DNA of 41,826 nt from an uncultured Rikenellaceae bacterium (lineage in GTDB: Bacteria; Bacteroidota; Bacteroidia; Bacteroidales; UBA932). The stretch covers positions 1-41,826 of the forward strand of contig CALCYB010000112.1 of assembly GCA_937906485.1 (NCBI GenBank), written 5' to 3'. The notes under the pieces were generated by a model that was not told the origin of the DNA, did no database searches, and worked only from the letters and a program-made list of their open reading frames with translations. Below are positions 19,636-27,059 of the stretch, piece after piece (positions within the stretch are counted from its first letter, which is position 1; each line of letters begins with the position of its first letter). Position numbers and translations under genes: made by a program.

Positions 19636-19663
19636 CAATAGTGTTCAAAATCGAACACTATTG
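19636..19663. promoter_or_regulatory. Upstream activator palindrome
   Basis: CAATAGTGTTC and GAACACTATTG form a perfect 11-bp inverted repeat with a 6-base spacer. Its near edge lies about 40 bases upstream of the -24 element, where NtrC-type activators usually bind. Confidence 0.7.
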
Positions 19664-19741
19664 TTCGGATTTAGAAATTAAAGGCGTTGCTCAGTTTATG
19701 TTGTTCCAATCTCTGCGCACTAAAGTGCTCCGCTCATTACA

Positions 19742-19794
19742 CAACAACACTCAGCAACCTGTTATATATTTGGTGGATGGCAAGAGTGTTGTTG
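19742..19794. repeat. Second inverted repeat upstream of the efflux promoter
   Basis: CAACAACACTC (19742-19752) and GAGTGTTGTTG (19784-19794) are exact inverses separated by 31 bases. It may be a further regulatory site or part of a transcript hairpin; I cannot tell which. No gene is supported between 19664 and 19940. Confidence 0.4.
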
Positions 19795-19940
19795 CTCCCG
19801 TGGTACTCATTTGGGAGATGCCTGCAGAGCAGTCACTCCCTTATCACTCGCACCACTCCCACAGAACAACACACTTGCCTACAGTGCTCCGTAGCAAAAT
19901 GGGTGCATTGAAATTGTCACAACAGTGTTGAGAGTTTTAT

Positions 19941-19991
19941 AAACGCCCGGTCAAGACTTCAGCCAGCAGAGCTGTCAGAAGACTTGCCCTT
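19941..19991 (+). repeat. 5' hairpin of the large RNA (copy 1 of 2)
   Basis: A roughly 51-base segment holding the stem CAAGACTTC/GAAGACTTG with a symmetric internal A-A mismatch. A second copy lies in inverted orientation at 34470-34520: the 5' and 3' arms are nearly identical and the apical loop differs. Confidence 0.75.
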
Positions 19992-21006
19992 AATGTGCAG
20001 AGAGGAATCAGAAGTGTGATTTACAAGCTGCAAGCAGTTTGTAAACACACCTCTTTCTTTTTATAGCACCTTCGGTGCGGAGTTGCCTACAACATCAGAA
20101 TGTTCTTTTGACGCCACAAATTCTCAGTATTTCGGAGGAATGCCACCCAGCACACACACAATAGATGGCGTGGAGACTTAAGCTGCTTTTCCTCCAAAAA
20201 ATGCGGTCACTGCGCCCTGTTGCCCTATAAATGGGGCAACCGTTCTACGTTTCCTCCGCATTTTTCTCCCCCAAATCAGTTTAAGACTCCACCTGGTGTT
20301 TAATGAACGTCTCTGCTCATTGAGGTGGTAAAGGGAACGTCAGTGGTTCATTTTCGCTATGTTAACATAATCTTCCTGGTAGTTGTGTGATTCCCGGCAA
20401 GAGCTTCGCTGTGCCTTCATCACACAACCAAGATTATGTATAAATAGCGGGTACGGTGGTAGAGTGAACTTTTTTGGTTCTATATCGCAGAGACGAGGCG
20501 GCTGTCAAGCAGTCGCTTCCCTCAGGGGCCTACGGCCTCCAGGCCCGTCGGGAAGCTCCATACTTTTGGTGTGGCAGATGGGAACCTTTGTGCCAGAATG
20601 GAGGCCAAAAGTATTTTGGCTTGCCATCCTTAGCAGCACAGCTGCAGGCCTGCGTGTACCCTTTTACCTTGCATCCACAAGTGGCTGCAAAGAAAAAGTG
20701 CACCTCCGGCTCGGTACTGGCTTCGCCAGTGGGGTTACTTGGGGCTTTTTCCCGTTTTGTCAGGTCAGCTGCCCCTTCCCTCACAAACCGGGGCCCAAGG
20801 ACGGGGAGATTGTTCCCTCCGGTCACAAACTCCCCCGGCTGCCGCGCCCCAATGGGGCTTGCCTGCTCGACATTTGTGTCTGCCGACAAAATGTTCGAGC
20901 CTGTGGAGGTTTTCCCGCTTGTGCTTTTGTAGGGTGATTGTCTGTGTACCCCGCAGGGAGCGGTTGGTGCCGATAAATATATATACCAGTGTTGGGATAC
21001 CTGGTT
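19941..21006 (+). ncRNA. Candidate very large structured non-coding RNA
   Basis: About 1.07 kb without a believable gene but packed with nested perfect or near-perfect stems. Examples, as paired intervals: 19952-19960/19978-19986; 20014-20030/20035-20050 (about 16 bp, one bulge); 20170-20185/20277-20292 enclosing 20197-20206/20256-20265 (10 bp) and 20219-20225/20234-20240; 20355-20360/20444-20449 enclosing 20365-20374/20430-20439 (10 bp) and 20382-20391/20419-20428 (10 bp); 20560-20569/20605-20614 (10 bp); hairpins 20633-20645, 20716-20730, 20846-20858 and 20865-20900. G-U pairs in stems at 20082-20085 region partners (G20182 with T20280) and 20497-20504/20510-20517 are allowed only when the + strand is the RNA. 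Size, complexity and location in a mobile element recall GOLLD and ROOL RNAs, but I recognise no specific family. The ends are estimates and no promoter is evident. Confidence 0.6.
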
Positions 21007-21038
21007 GAATTGATGCTGTTAGTCCTTAGGAGGTAACT

Positions 21039-21095
21039 ATGTGTTTAAGACTTATAGGGTGGTGTGCCTTTTTAACACCCTTTAGGTGTTATTAG
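21039..21095 (+). CDS. Possible 18-residue peptide with strong ribosome site
   Basis: ATG 21039 follows AGGAGG (21028-21033) at a 5-base spacing and opens an 18-codon frame (MCLRLIGWCAFLTPFRCY) ending TAG 21093-21095. The frame overlaps the 3' end of the opposite-strand gene by 14 bases. The ribosome site is the only evidence, and a chance occurrence is quite possible. It lies just beyond the structured region and could be a leader peptide or a real small protein. Confidence 0.2.
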   Translation: MCLRLIGWCAFLTPFRCY

Positions 21096-21789
21096 GGGAT
21101 ACTATGGTTGTAAGATATTGTTCTGGTGTTCTGTAACCGGTAGAGGTGTGTACCAGAAAGTGCTTTAGGTGGATGCTGGTGATGCTTTTGTCTTCGTTCT
21201 GGTTGGATAGTGTGAAAGTGAAGTGTGTTTTGTCGCCGGATTGGGTGATTGTTGGGATGTAATTGCGGTATTTGCCTGTGTTTGGTCTGTAGCCAGGCTT
21301 GGTTATCTGCAGTTTCCCAATCAGTGTGTAGTTGTTGAATGTGTCAATGGTTGTGGCTGCTTCAAATGTTATCTGCAGATCTGTTCCTTTTTTGAGGGTT
21401 GAGGTTTTGTATTCCAGGTGTACTTGTGGGAAGGATGGTATTTGATCTGGGACTGGTGTGGATTCTTTTCCTATGGATGCCAGACCATGGTATGCAGATA
21501 CGAAAAGGTTGTATCCGCTGATGTGTGTGTCGGCGTTGAAGGGTGGACGTTTGGATTTGACATTTTTTGCCAGTGCGTTCCATTGGAGTTGTGTTTCGTG
21601 AGAGAGTTCTTCCCAGGCTCTGATGGCTCTTCTATGGACGCACAGTTGGTCTATCTGGTTTGGAGTGCCAGGGAAGGTTGGGTTAGGTTTTGTCTTGTAG
21701 TAGCATTCTCCGTTACGGTGGTAGAATGTGATGTTGCCTACTGATGAGTAGCAATCGGAAAATCTGCTGTTTGGATGGTATTTTGGCAT
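21082..21789 (-). CDS. Uncharacterised element protein, DUF6266-like paralog C
   Basis: A 235-residue protein whose N-terminal half matches the two other family members in this element: a start region F-S-D-C-Y-S-S-V-G-N-I-T-F-Y, then A-I-R-A-W-E-E-L-S-H-E-T-Q-L-Q-W-N-A-L-A, then I-S-G-Y-N-L-F-V. The C-terminal half is probably a beta-rich domain. The pattern (VGNITFY, W-x-x-L, SGxNxF) recalls DUF6266-type proteins of Bacteroidota, from memory only. No signal peptide, membrane segment or catalytic motif is seen. It is transcribed divergently from the five-gene cluster at 21916-25173. Function unknown. Confidence 0.65.
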   Translation of the reverse strand: MPKYHPNSRFSDCYSSVGNITFYHRNGECYYKTKPNPTFPGTPNQIDQLCVHRRAIRAWEELSHETQLQWNALAKNVKSKRPPFNADTHISGYNLFVSAYHGLASIGKESTPVPDQIPSFPQVHLEYKTSTLKKGTDLQITFEAATTIDTFNNYTLIGKLQITKPGYRPNTGKYRNYIPTITQSGDKTHFTFTLSNQNEDKSITSIHLKHFLVHTSTGYRTPEQYLTTIVSPNNT

Positions 21790-21809
21790 GGTGAATCTCT
21801 ATTTTTATG

Positions 21810-21817
21810 CAAATTTA
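21810..21817 (-). promoter_or_regulatory. Putative -7 box for paralog C
   Basis: On the - strand TAAATTTG fits TAnnTTTG and lies about 20 bases before the start at 21789, in an A+T-rich divergent intergenic region. No clear -33 element. Confidence 0.35.
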
Positions 21818-21871
21818 CATAAAGTAATACTTTAGATAAATAATATATTATGCAAATACACAAATAATTAC

Positions 21872-21879
21872 TATATTTG
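21872..21879 (+). promoter_or_regulatory. Putative -7 box for the 21916-25173 operon
   Basis: TATATTTG fits TAnnTTTG and lies about 37 bases before the first start codon of the cluster. The -33 element is not clear. Confidence 0.45.
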
Positions 21880-21915
21880 TAATGGAATCAGAGGCTGCTA
21901 AGCATATAAGTGAAT

Positions 21916-22977
21916 ATGATAGTAAAGCCTTCAATAGCATTTAACGATTTTGCAGGTACTGCAAAGGATGTTACCGCAAGAAATGTTAATGGTAGAAATA
22001 TACTCTCCCATAGAGCTCAACATAGCAAGATAGTGACTCCTGCTCAGGCTGTCACACGAAATAAACTGTCTAAAATCTCCCGGGCATATAAGCAGCTTTC
22101 TGATTCCCAAATGATGGCTTGGGAGGTTTTGGCCAGTCATCTTAAAGGTGCTTCTTCTTTAGGCCATTCTGCAACTCTTACTGCCCATAATGCATTTGTG
22201 AGAATCAATTCCAACCGTGCAATGCTTGGTTTGCCATTGCTGGAGGATGCTCCTGTTTACAAAGCAGATGTTCCTGCAGTGGCGTATGATGAGTTGTGGA
22301 TTTATTCCGATGTGGTGATATTCACCGGTCTTGAGGTCCCTTCTGATTCTTATAGGTTGGTTGTGAAGATGTCCACTGCGCAGAGTCCCGGTACTTCTAG
22401 CGGATGGAGCAAAACAGTTGTGGTTGCTCCTGGAATTTTGCCTGATTGGGGTGATGCGGATATAACTGCCCTCTATACGGATACTTTCGGGATTACACCT
22501 GTTGCCGGACAGAAGTACTATTTGGAGTGCTGGTTCCTGGATGTGAATACCGGTTTTACCGGAGAGAGTCTTAAAGTTTCTTCAGTTTGTAAGAGTGGCC
22601 CTGCGCAGTATGTTCCAAGGGTGCAGTTTAAGGAATCCCGTTATGAAGGTGGGGCAAATGAGGGGTATATAGAGGAGTTGGATTTTGAGCTTATTCCGGG
22701 TTCTGTGATTGTTTCCAATAATATGAAAGTGCATTGTACGGGATTCAGTTCTGGAGTGGTAATGCAATTTGCCAAATATCCTAAAAATATGATAAACGCC
22801 TGCAGGTGTCTTCATCCTGTCCGCAGCTTGGATGGAAAGTATAGGGTAATGTTAATAGAGAATTATATCTCATTAGATAAGTATCGTGGGTATGTACAGG
22901 TAACTACATCTGCCAGAGGTGGACAGATAGGGACCAGACATTATGAAATTTTCTCAACCGCATTGGCGGGTAATTAA
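21916..22977 (+). CDS. Uncharacterised element protein, DUF6266-like paralog A
   Basis: A 353-residue product. ATG 21916 is chosen over the in-frame GTG 21910 because it puts the conserved P-S-I-A-F exactly four residues after Met, as in paralog B (24466). Shared features: P-S-I-A-F-N-D-F-A-G-T-A-K-D-V-T, then Y-K-Q-L-S-D-S-Q-M-M-A-W-E-V-L-A, then T-A-H-N-A-F-V-R. The rest (about residues 110-353) is a long beta-rich region without a recognised motif. No signal peptide or membrane helix. First gene of a tight five-gene operon with holin-like and spanin-like genes. A structural or surface role is possible but unproven. Confidence 0.65.
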   Translation: MIVKPSIAFNDFAGTAKDVTARNVNGRNILSHRAQHSKIVTPAQAVTRNKLSKISRAYKQLSDSQMMAWEVLASHLKGASSLGHSATLTAHNAFVRINSNRAMLGLPLLEDAPVYKADVPAVAYDELWIYSDVVIFTGLEVPSDSYRLVVKMSTAQSPGTSSGWSKTVVVAPGILPDWGDADITALYTDTFGITPVAGQKYYLECWFLDVNTGFTGESLKVSSVCKSGPAQYVPRVQFKESRYEGGANEGYIEELDFELIPGSVIVSNNMKVHCTGFSSGVVMQFAKYPKNMINACRCLHPVRSLDGKYRVMLIENYISLDKYRGYVQVTTSARGGQIGTRHYEIFSTALAGN

Positions 22978-22988
22978 TTGATTGGATT

Positions 22989-23717
22989 ATGATTACTGCA
23001 TTGTCAAATAATTTTGGAGCTGGTGAAATTCAGCTGAAGGATTTCCAGAAAGAGATTCTTGTGGTTCTTAATGGGGCATTTGAGTTTGACCCTGCAAATG
23101 CTGCATACCTGGCAGCACAGGTGCTGGAGATAAAGGTGCCAAGGCTTATGATAAACAAGAGTACAAATGCTGTGGTGTATCTGGTGGATATTGAGAACCA
23201 GATGCCGCATGCCACATTGCTCAAGGCTTGGGTAAAGGATTGCAATACCATTTGTATTGAGCCTTGCAGGTGCTTTGATTCAAGTGCACGTTTGCAGATA
23301 ATCTTCTGCAGTGGGTTTGTGGTAAAGGGACAGCGTTCAGATATGGTTTTGGATGAGGTTGTACGTCCGACTGTTGAAGCTGAGAGTGGAAATTTCAAGC
23401 TTGATTCTTTTGGCTACTATCAGCAGCTGATCATTAAGGATAACAGATGGGGATTCATGACACTTTTGTTTGAAAAGTTCCAGGCTCCCAATATCGGTAA
23501 GGAGTTTTCGTTCACTATTCCTCAGTTACCGGATTCAATGGATTGTTACGCAGTGTTGGCTATTCCAGAGAATTATCAGGAGGTGGGTTCCCCAGTTTGT
23601 GTTTGTCATATTGTTGGACAGAGAGTTAATTGTACCCCTGTCCAGGATGATTACAATTCTGCCAATGAAGGCAAGTTCCTTACCGGATGGTTTGTATTGG
23701 ATGATATAACCGAATAA
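22989..23717 (+). CDS. Uncharacterised element protein, 242 aa
   Basis: I do not recognise this protein. It has no signal peptide or membrane segment, is predicted soluble and mixed alpha/beta, and has six cysteines, three of them between about residues 77 and 98. It starts 11 bases after paralog A and ends two bases before the holin-like gene, so it belongs to the same transcript. Its co-location with paralog A suggests that the two work together. Confidence 0.6.
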   Translation: MITALSNNFGAGEIQLKDFQKEILVVLNGAFEFDPANAAYLAAQVLEIKVPRLMINKSTNAVVYLVDIENQMPHATLLKAWVKDCNTICIEPCRCFDSSARLQIIFCSGFVVKGQRSDMVLDEVVRPTVEAESGNFKLDSFGYYQQLIIKDNRWGFMTLLFEKFQAPNIGKEFSFTIPQLPDSMDCYAVLAIPENYQEVGSPVCVCHIVGQRVNCTPVQDDYNSANEGKFLTGWFVLDDITE

Positions 23718-23719
23718 AA

Positions 23720-23986
23720 ATGGATGATATGCCAAAGATGTCCCACATACAGATTACAAGGTTGCAAGGTGGTCTTGCAATAGCGAGTTTCAGTTTTGGA
23801 GTTCTGATAGCTATGGTGTGCCTGTTCTTCATTGAGCCGCTTGGCGAGATTACATATTCGGCGGTTTCCATTGTGAGTGAACTGTTGGTGTTGTGTGGGG
23901 CAATTTTAGGTGTTAAAGCTTCTTATGATGTGAAGTTTCACAGGTTTGAAGCGGAGTTGCATAAGAAAGCAGATAAACAGGATTAG
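23720..23986 (+). CDS. Small two-helix membrane protein, holin-like
   Basis: An 88-residue protein with two membrane helices, about residues 17-38 and 46-65, a short polar turn between them and a charged C-terminal tail (H-R-F-E-A-E-L-H-K-K-A-D-K-Q-D). Size and topology match class II-type phage holins, which make the inner-membrane holes that release endolysin. Sequence-level proof is lacking, and other small membrane proteins look alike. It is placed directly before a spanin-like gene, the usual order of phage lysis cassettes, and the element also encodes an M15 peptidase without a signal peptide (10403). Confidence 0.5.
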   Translation: MDDMPKMSHIQITRLQGGLAIASFSFGVLIAMVCLFFIEPLGEITYSAVSIVSELLVLCGAILGVKASYDVKFHRFEAELHKKADKQD

Positions 23987-23989
23987 ACT

Positions 23990-24469
23990 ATGAAACACTT
24001 CCTTCTTTTTATATTCTCTGCATTGTGTGTGGCCTGCTCTGTTGCAAGGCAGGCTACACCATCTGAGAATCTTTCTACCAGGGTTGAGGTGGTTACAGTG
24101 TTTGAAAAGGATACTGTACTGGTGGAGATTCCCCAAATTGTGGAGAAAGTGCAGACTATGGATACAATATCGTTTCTAGAGAATGAGTTTGCAAAGTCTT
24201 CTGCAGAGGTCTCGGATGGGATTCTGTCACATTCATTGGAGACCAAGCCGGTTCAGAAGCCGATAGAGATTCAGAAAGAGATTGTTTACAGAGATAGTAT
24301 TGTATTCAGAGACAGAACAATTGTAGAGACTGTTGAGGTTGAGAAACCTCTCACAGGTTGGCAGCAGTTCAATATTAAGACCGGTGGATATGCCATCGGG
24401 ATGATTATAGGAATGATAGTATATTCAGTACTATATATTGTTAAACCCTTAAAATTTATTAAACTATGA
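23990..24469 (+). CDS. Lipoprotein with C-terminal membrane helix, unimolecular-spanin-like
   Basis: A 159-residue protein with a type II-like signal ending in L-C-V-A-C (lipidated Cys16), about 100 polar residues rich in E, V and T with coiled-coil-like stretches (P-I-E-I-Q-K-E-I-V-Y-R-D-S-I-V-F), and a C-terminal membrane helix at about 131-151. An outer-membrane lipid anchor at one end and an inner-membrane helix at the other is the hallmark of unimolecular spanins such as phage T1 gp11, which fuse inner and outer membrane at the end of lysis. The assignment is from architecture only. It follows the holin-like gene by three bases and overlaps the next start by ATGA. Confidence 0.5.
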   Translation: MKHFLLFIFSALCVACSVARQATPSENLSTRVEVVTVFEKDTVLVEIPQIVEKVQTMDTISFLENEFAKSSAEVSDGILSHSLETKPVQKPIEIQKEIVYRDSIVFRDRTIVETVEVEKPLTGWQQFNIKTGGYAIGMIIGMIVYSVLYIVKPLKFIKL

Positions 24470-25173
24470 AGTACGTTCCTTCAATCGCCTTTGACGAAAT
24501 GTCGGGCTCAGCAAAGGGTGTAACCGCAGCTAAGAGCCGTGGTAGAAAGTACATCCGTAACCGTGGGTATGGCGGAGCAGCACGCACTGCCGCCCAGTCA
24601 TCTGTGAAAGCGGTTTTCAAACAGCTTACACAGTCTTGGAAAAACCTTACCAATGCGCAGATTCTTGCGTGGAATGCGTTGGCCCTTACTCAGGCAGGAA
24701 AGTCTGTGTTGGGTACATCATCAAAGATCTCCGGTGCTAACCTTTTTACGCGATTGAACTATTGGGTGGTTACTTGTGGTGGAGACATTATGCAGAATCC
24801 TCCAACTCTTCAGGGTGTTGAGGCTCCGGCAGAGGCTATGATCAGTCTTACTCCAACCAAGTTCACATTTGAGCTTGAGAGTGAGCCTACAGAGCCAGGA
24901 AACCTTAAACTGATTGTACAGGCATCTGCCCCTCAGTCAAATGGTATCAGCCGTGCATACAGCAAGGCTTCGCAGATTGGAGAGCCGCTTGAGGCTGCCA
25001 TTGAGGAGTATGATCTTAAGGCTGCATTTGATGCCAAGCATGGTGTTCCTACCTCTGCAGCGCCTAAAGTGTTCATGAAGTATTTCTTTGTGAATACAGT
25101 TACCGGTGAAAAATCTGGTGAGATGATGGCGGTAGTTACCCTTAAATCCGATGAGGTTAATCAGGAAGGATAA
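24466..25173 (+). CDS. Uncharacterised element protein, DUF6266-like paralog B
   Basis: A 235-residue protein starting within the ATGA overlap of the spanin-like gene (translational coupling). Its N-terminus, P-S-I-A-F-D-E-M-S-G-S-A-K-G-V-T-A, closely mirrors paralog A; W-K-N-L-T-N-A-Q-I-L-A-W-N-A-L-A and I-S-G-A-N-L-F-T-R complete the family signature. The C-terminal half is beta-rich. No catalytic motif, signal peptide or membrane helix. Last gene of the operon; a terminator-like hairpin follows at 25250-25275. Confidence 0.65.
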   Translation: MKYVPSIAFDEMSGSAKGVTAAKSRGRKYIRNRGYGGAARTAAQSSVKAVFKQLTQSWKNLTNAQILAWNALALTQAGKSVLGTSSKISGANLFTRLNYWVVTCGGDIMQNPPTLQGVEAPAEAMISLTPTKFTFELESEPTEPGNLKLIVQASAPQSNGISRAYSKASQIGEPLEAAIEEYDLKAAFDAKHGVPTSAAPKVFMKYFFVNTVTGEKSGEMMAVVTLKSDEVNQEG

Positions 25174-25249
25174 GATTTCCAGATTAGAAAATTAATACTG
25201 TGTAGCCGGCCAATATAACCGCCAATTCCTATTTGGTCTGCTTAAAAAG

Positions 25250-25275
25250 CCGCCACACTCAAAGAAGGGTGGCGG
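25250..25275. terminator. Hairpin between convergent operons
   Basis: CCGCCAC (25250-25256) pairs with GTGGCGG (25269-25275) between two convergent gene ends, followed on the + strand by a short A+T stretch. Probably a terminator serving one or both directions. Confidence 0.55.
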
Positions 25276-25281
25276 TAAATT

Positions 25282-27006
25282 TTACAAATTCTTTTCTTTG
25301 GGGGCAAATTTTGCCAATCTTATCAGAGCCAAAAATGATATTAATGCAATCCTCCAATTGTAATGTTTGGGCAGGTAAAAAGAGTGTGCAACATCATTCC
25401 TTATATTCAAGCAATGCCCGTTGCTAGAAAAAGCATATCTAAACAAATTCAAATCATCCTCATTAAAACTAGCATAAAAGGCCTTTGAAATACTTGATTT
25501 ATTCATTTTTAAGATTTCATCTAAAGTTATTTCACTTGTATTTCCATTTTGCAACTTTGTTGTCACGCCACCATTAATTTGAATCATATCACGTAAAATA
25601 CCTTCAAATTTAATTGATAAGGAATCTACGCATTGGCTCCAATTTACCTGCTTACCTGCTATTACTCTATTATATTGTTTTATAAAAGATTCTATTCCAA
25701 ACCTAACTTGTTCCAGCCAAGTATATTCATACTTTTCCCCTCCAATTTCTTTAAAGCATGTCACTCCAAACATTGTTTTCGTTGATAAAAAATCAACAAT
25801 CTTACGAGTGGTGATTTTTCTGGTTCTACAACTCTTTATAATTATATCCGATATTAAATCACATACTATTCCCATCCCATAGTTATATGCTTCGTACTTA
25901 AGAGCGTTATCTTTCATTTCTCTATGATTTCCATTAACATCTTCTTGAACTGATTTAAATACCAATGAAAATTCTGGTTTTTCCTCCAAATACTTATTTA
26001 AAAGCTCATTAGACGGATATGGCAATCCAGCTCCAGTAATAAGAGAAACACAGATCATATCCGTATTATTCTTCGTAATAGATTCAAAAACTGCATTTAA
26101 GAACTTAATATTTTCATCTTTATGGGGAATAGCAACGCGTAAGGGGATGTATTGTTTCTTCTCTTTGAATTTATTCTGCATCAACCAAACATTTTGTATT
26201 TTCTCATCACATTTAGCAATTTTATAGTATGCAATAGCTTCTTCGCATCTCTTCTCATTATGAAATGGAACATATAAATTAGATGGATCATCAGCCATTA
26301 GCAATGTCATTTTATAATCCCCCAAGAGTTCATATACATATTTCAGTTTTTCACTATCTGTCGCCTGGGCATAATACTCTGCTAATTTCAAGTTATGTTC
26401 CTTCCATATATTATCTACAGAATTTAGAGCTAAAGTAATAAAGCGTTCATCAAAATTAACAGCTTCAGAACTTCTAAAAAATTTTTCTTCTTTTGCTTCT
26501 AAAAATATTCTGGTTTTAGTCAAATCCTCAACTTTTGTAGAATTAAGTGCATATGTCAATATTGATTTAATATCTTCAACCCTATACTTTTGATTCATTG
26601 CTAATTTTATTGTATGTTTTGCCAGCATACCAATATTAGGGCTATTATTATCTATACTAGTTTTTAAACACTCAATATATTCATCAATAGCCGCCTTTTT
26701 ATATGTATTACTCTTAGTAATATATGACATACATTCATTATATTTTGCCTTAGCAAAAGAATTTCCTGTCTCGCTGATTCTCTGTGATAAATATAACATT
26801 ATTTGCTCTTTACCATCAGCAAACTTTTCAGGAATTTCTGGTATGAAATTAAGCGATGTGTGAATATGCCATTCCACTCTTAACAAAGCCCCACTACTAT
26901 CTGTAAGAATATCTTCATACGATGGAAATTTTATTGTATCACTTATCCCTGTTATCTTCTCTATTTGCTTATGAACGTTTTTAAGTAATTCAGAATACTG
27001 TGCCAT
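25282..27006 (-). CDS. DUF4209/HEPN-like protein downstream of the Septu-like pair
   Basis: From ATG 27006 (MAQYSELLKN) the product has 574 residues; the frame also runs upstream to 27042 but enters a hairpin there. The protein is mostly helical. Near the C-terminus, L-N-I-R-N-D-V-A-H-S (residues 536-541 hold RNxxxH) matches the RNxxxHG motif I recall for DUF4209 and the RxxxxH catalytic motif of HEPN ribonucleases; the final Gly is Ser here. HEPN proteins in defence systems are often RNases that cleave host RNA, but that role is inferred. It lies 53 bases after the PtuB-like gene with an intrinsic-terminator-like hairpin in between, so it may be an attenuated third gene or an independent one. 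Confidence 0.6.
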   Translation of the reverse strand: MAQYSELLKNVHKQIEKITGISDTIKFPSYEDILTDSSGALLRVEWHIHTSLNFIPEIPEKFADGKEQIMLYLSQRISETGNSFAKAKYNECMSYITKSNTYKKAAIDEYIECLKTSIDNNSPNIGMLAKHTIKLAMNQKYRVEDIKSILTYALNSTKVEDLTKTRIFLEAKEEKFFRSSEAVNFDERFITLALNSVDNIWKEHNLKLAEYYAQATDSEKLKYVYELLGDYKMTLLMADDPSNLYVPFHNEKRCEEAIAYYKIAKCDEKIQNVWLMQNKFKEKKQYIPLRVAIPHKDENIKFLNAVFESITKNNTDMICVSLITGAGLPYPSNELLNKYLEEKPEFSLVFKSVQEDVNGNHREMKDNALKYEAYNYGMGIVCDLISDIIIKSCRTRKITTRKIVDFLSTKTMFGVTCFKEIGGEKYEYTWLEQVRFGIESFIKQYNRVIAGKQVNWSQCVDSLSIKFEGILRDMIQINGGVTTKLQNGNTSEITLDEILKMNKSSISKAFYASFNEDDLNLFRYAFSSNGHCLNIRNDVAHSFYLPKHYNWRIALISFLALIRLAKFAPKEKNL

Positions 27007-27019
27007 TATTTCTATAATT

Positions 27020-27048
27020 AAAAAGGGAATCGGCACTACCAATTCCCT
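27020..27048 (-). terminator. Terminator-like hairpin before the DUF4209/HEPN-like gene
   Basis: AGGGAAT (27024-27030) pairs with ATTCCCT (27042-27048); on the - strand the stem is followed by TTTTTAATT. It sits between the PtuB-like stop (27060) and the next start (27006), and would end or attenuate the upstream transcript. Confidence 0.6.
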
Positions 27049-27059
27049 ATATTAAAAAT

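Noticed and set aside
19611..19931. Open frames upstream of the efflux operon
   Set aside because: They cover the activator palindromes, and the translations look random.
20383..20937. Open frames of 150-185 codons in the G+C-rich stretch
   Set aside because: The translations are low-complexity, rich in P, G, R and C, with overlapping open frames on both strands and no motif; the same bases form dense nested hairpins.
21073..21091. TAACACC/GGTGTTA hairpin as a terminator for the gene at 21082
   Set aside because: No T run follows the stem on either strand, and it contains the stop codon of the gene.
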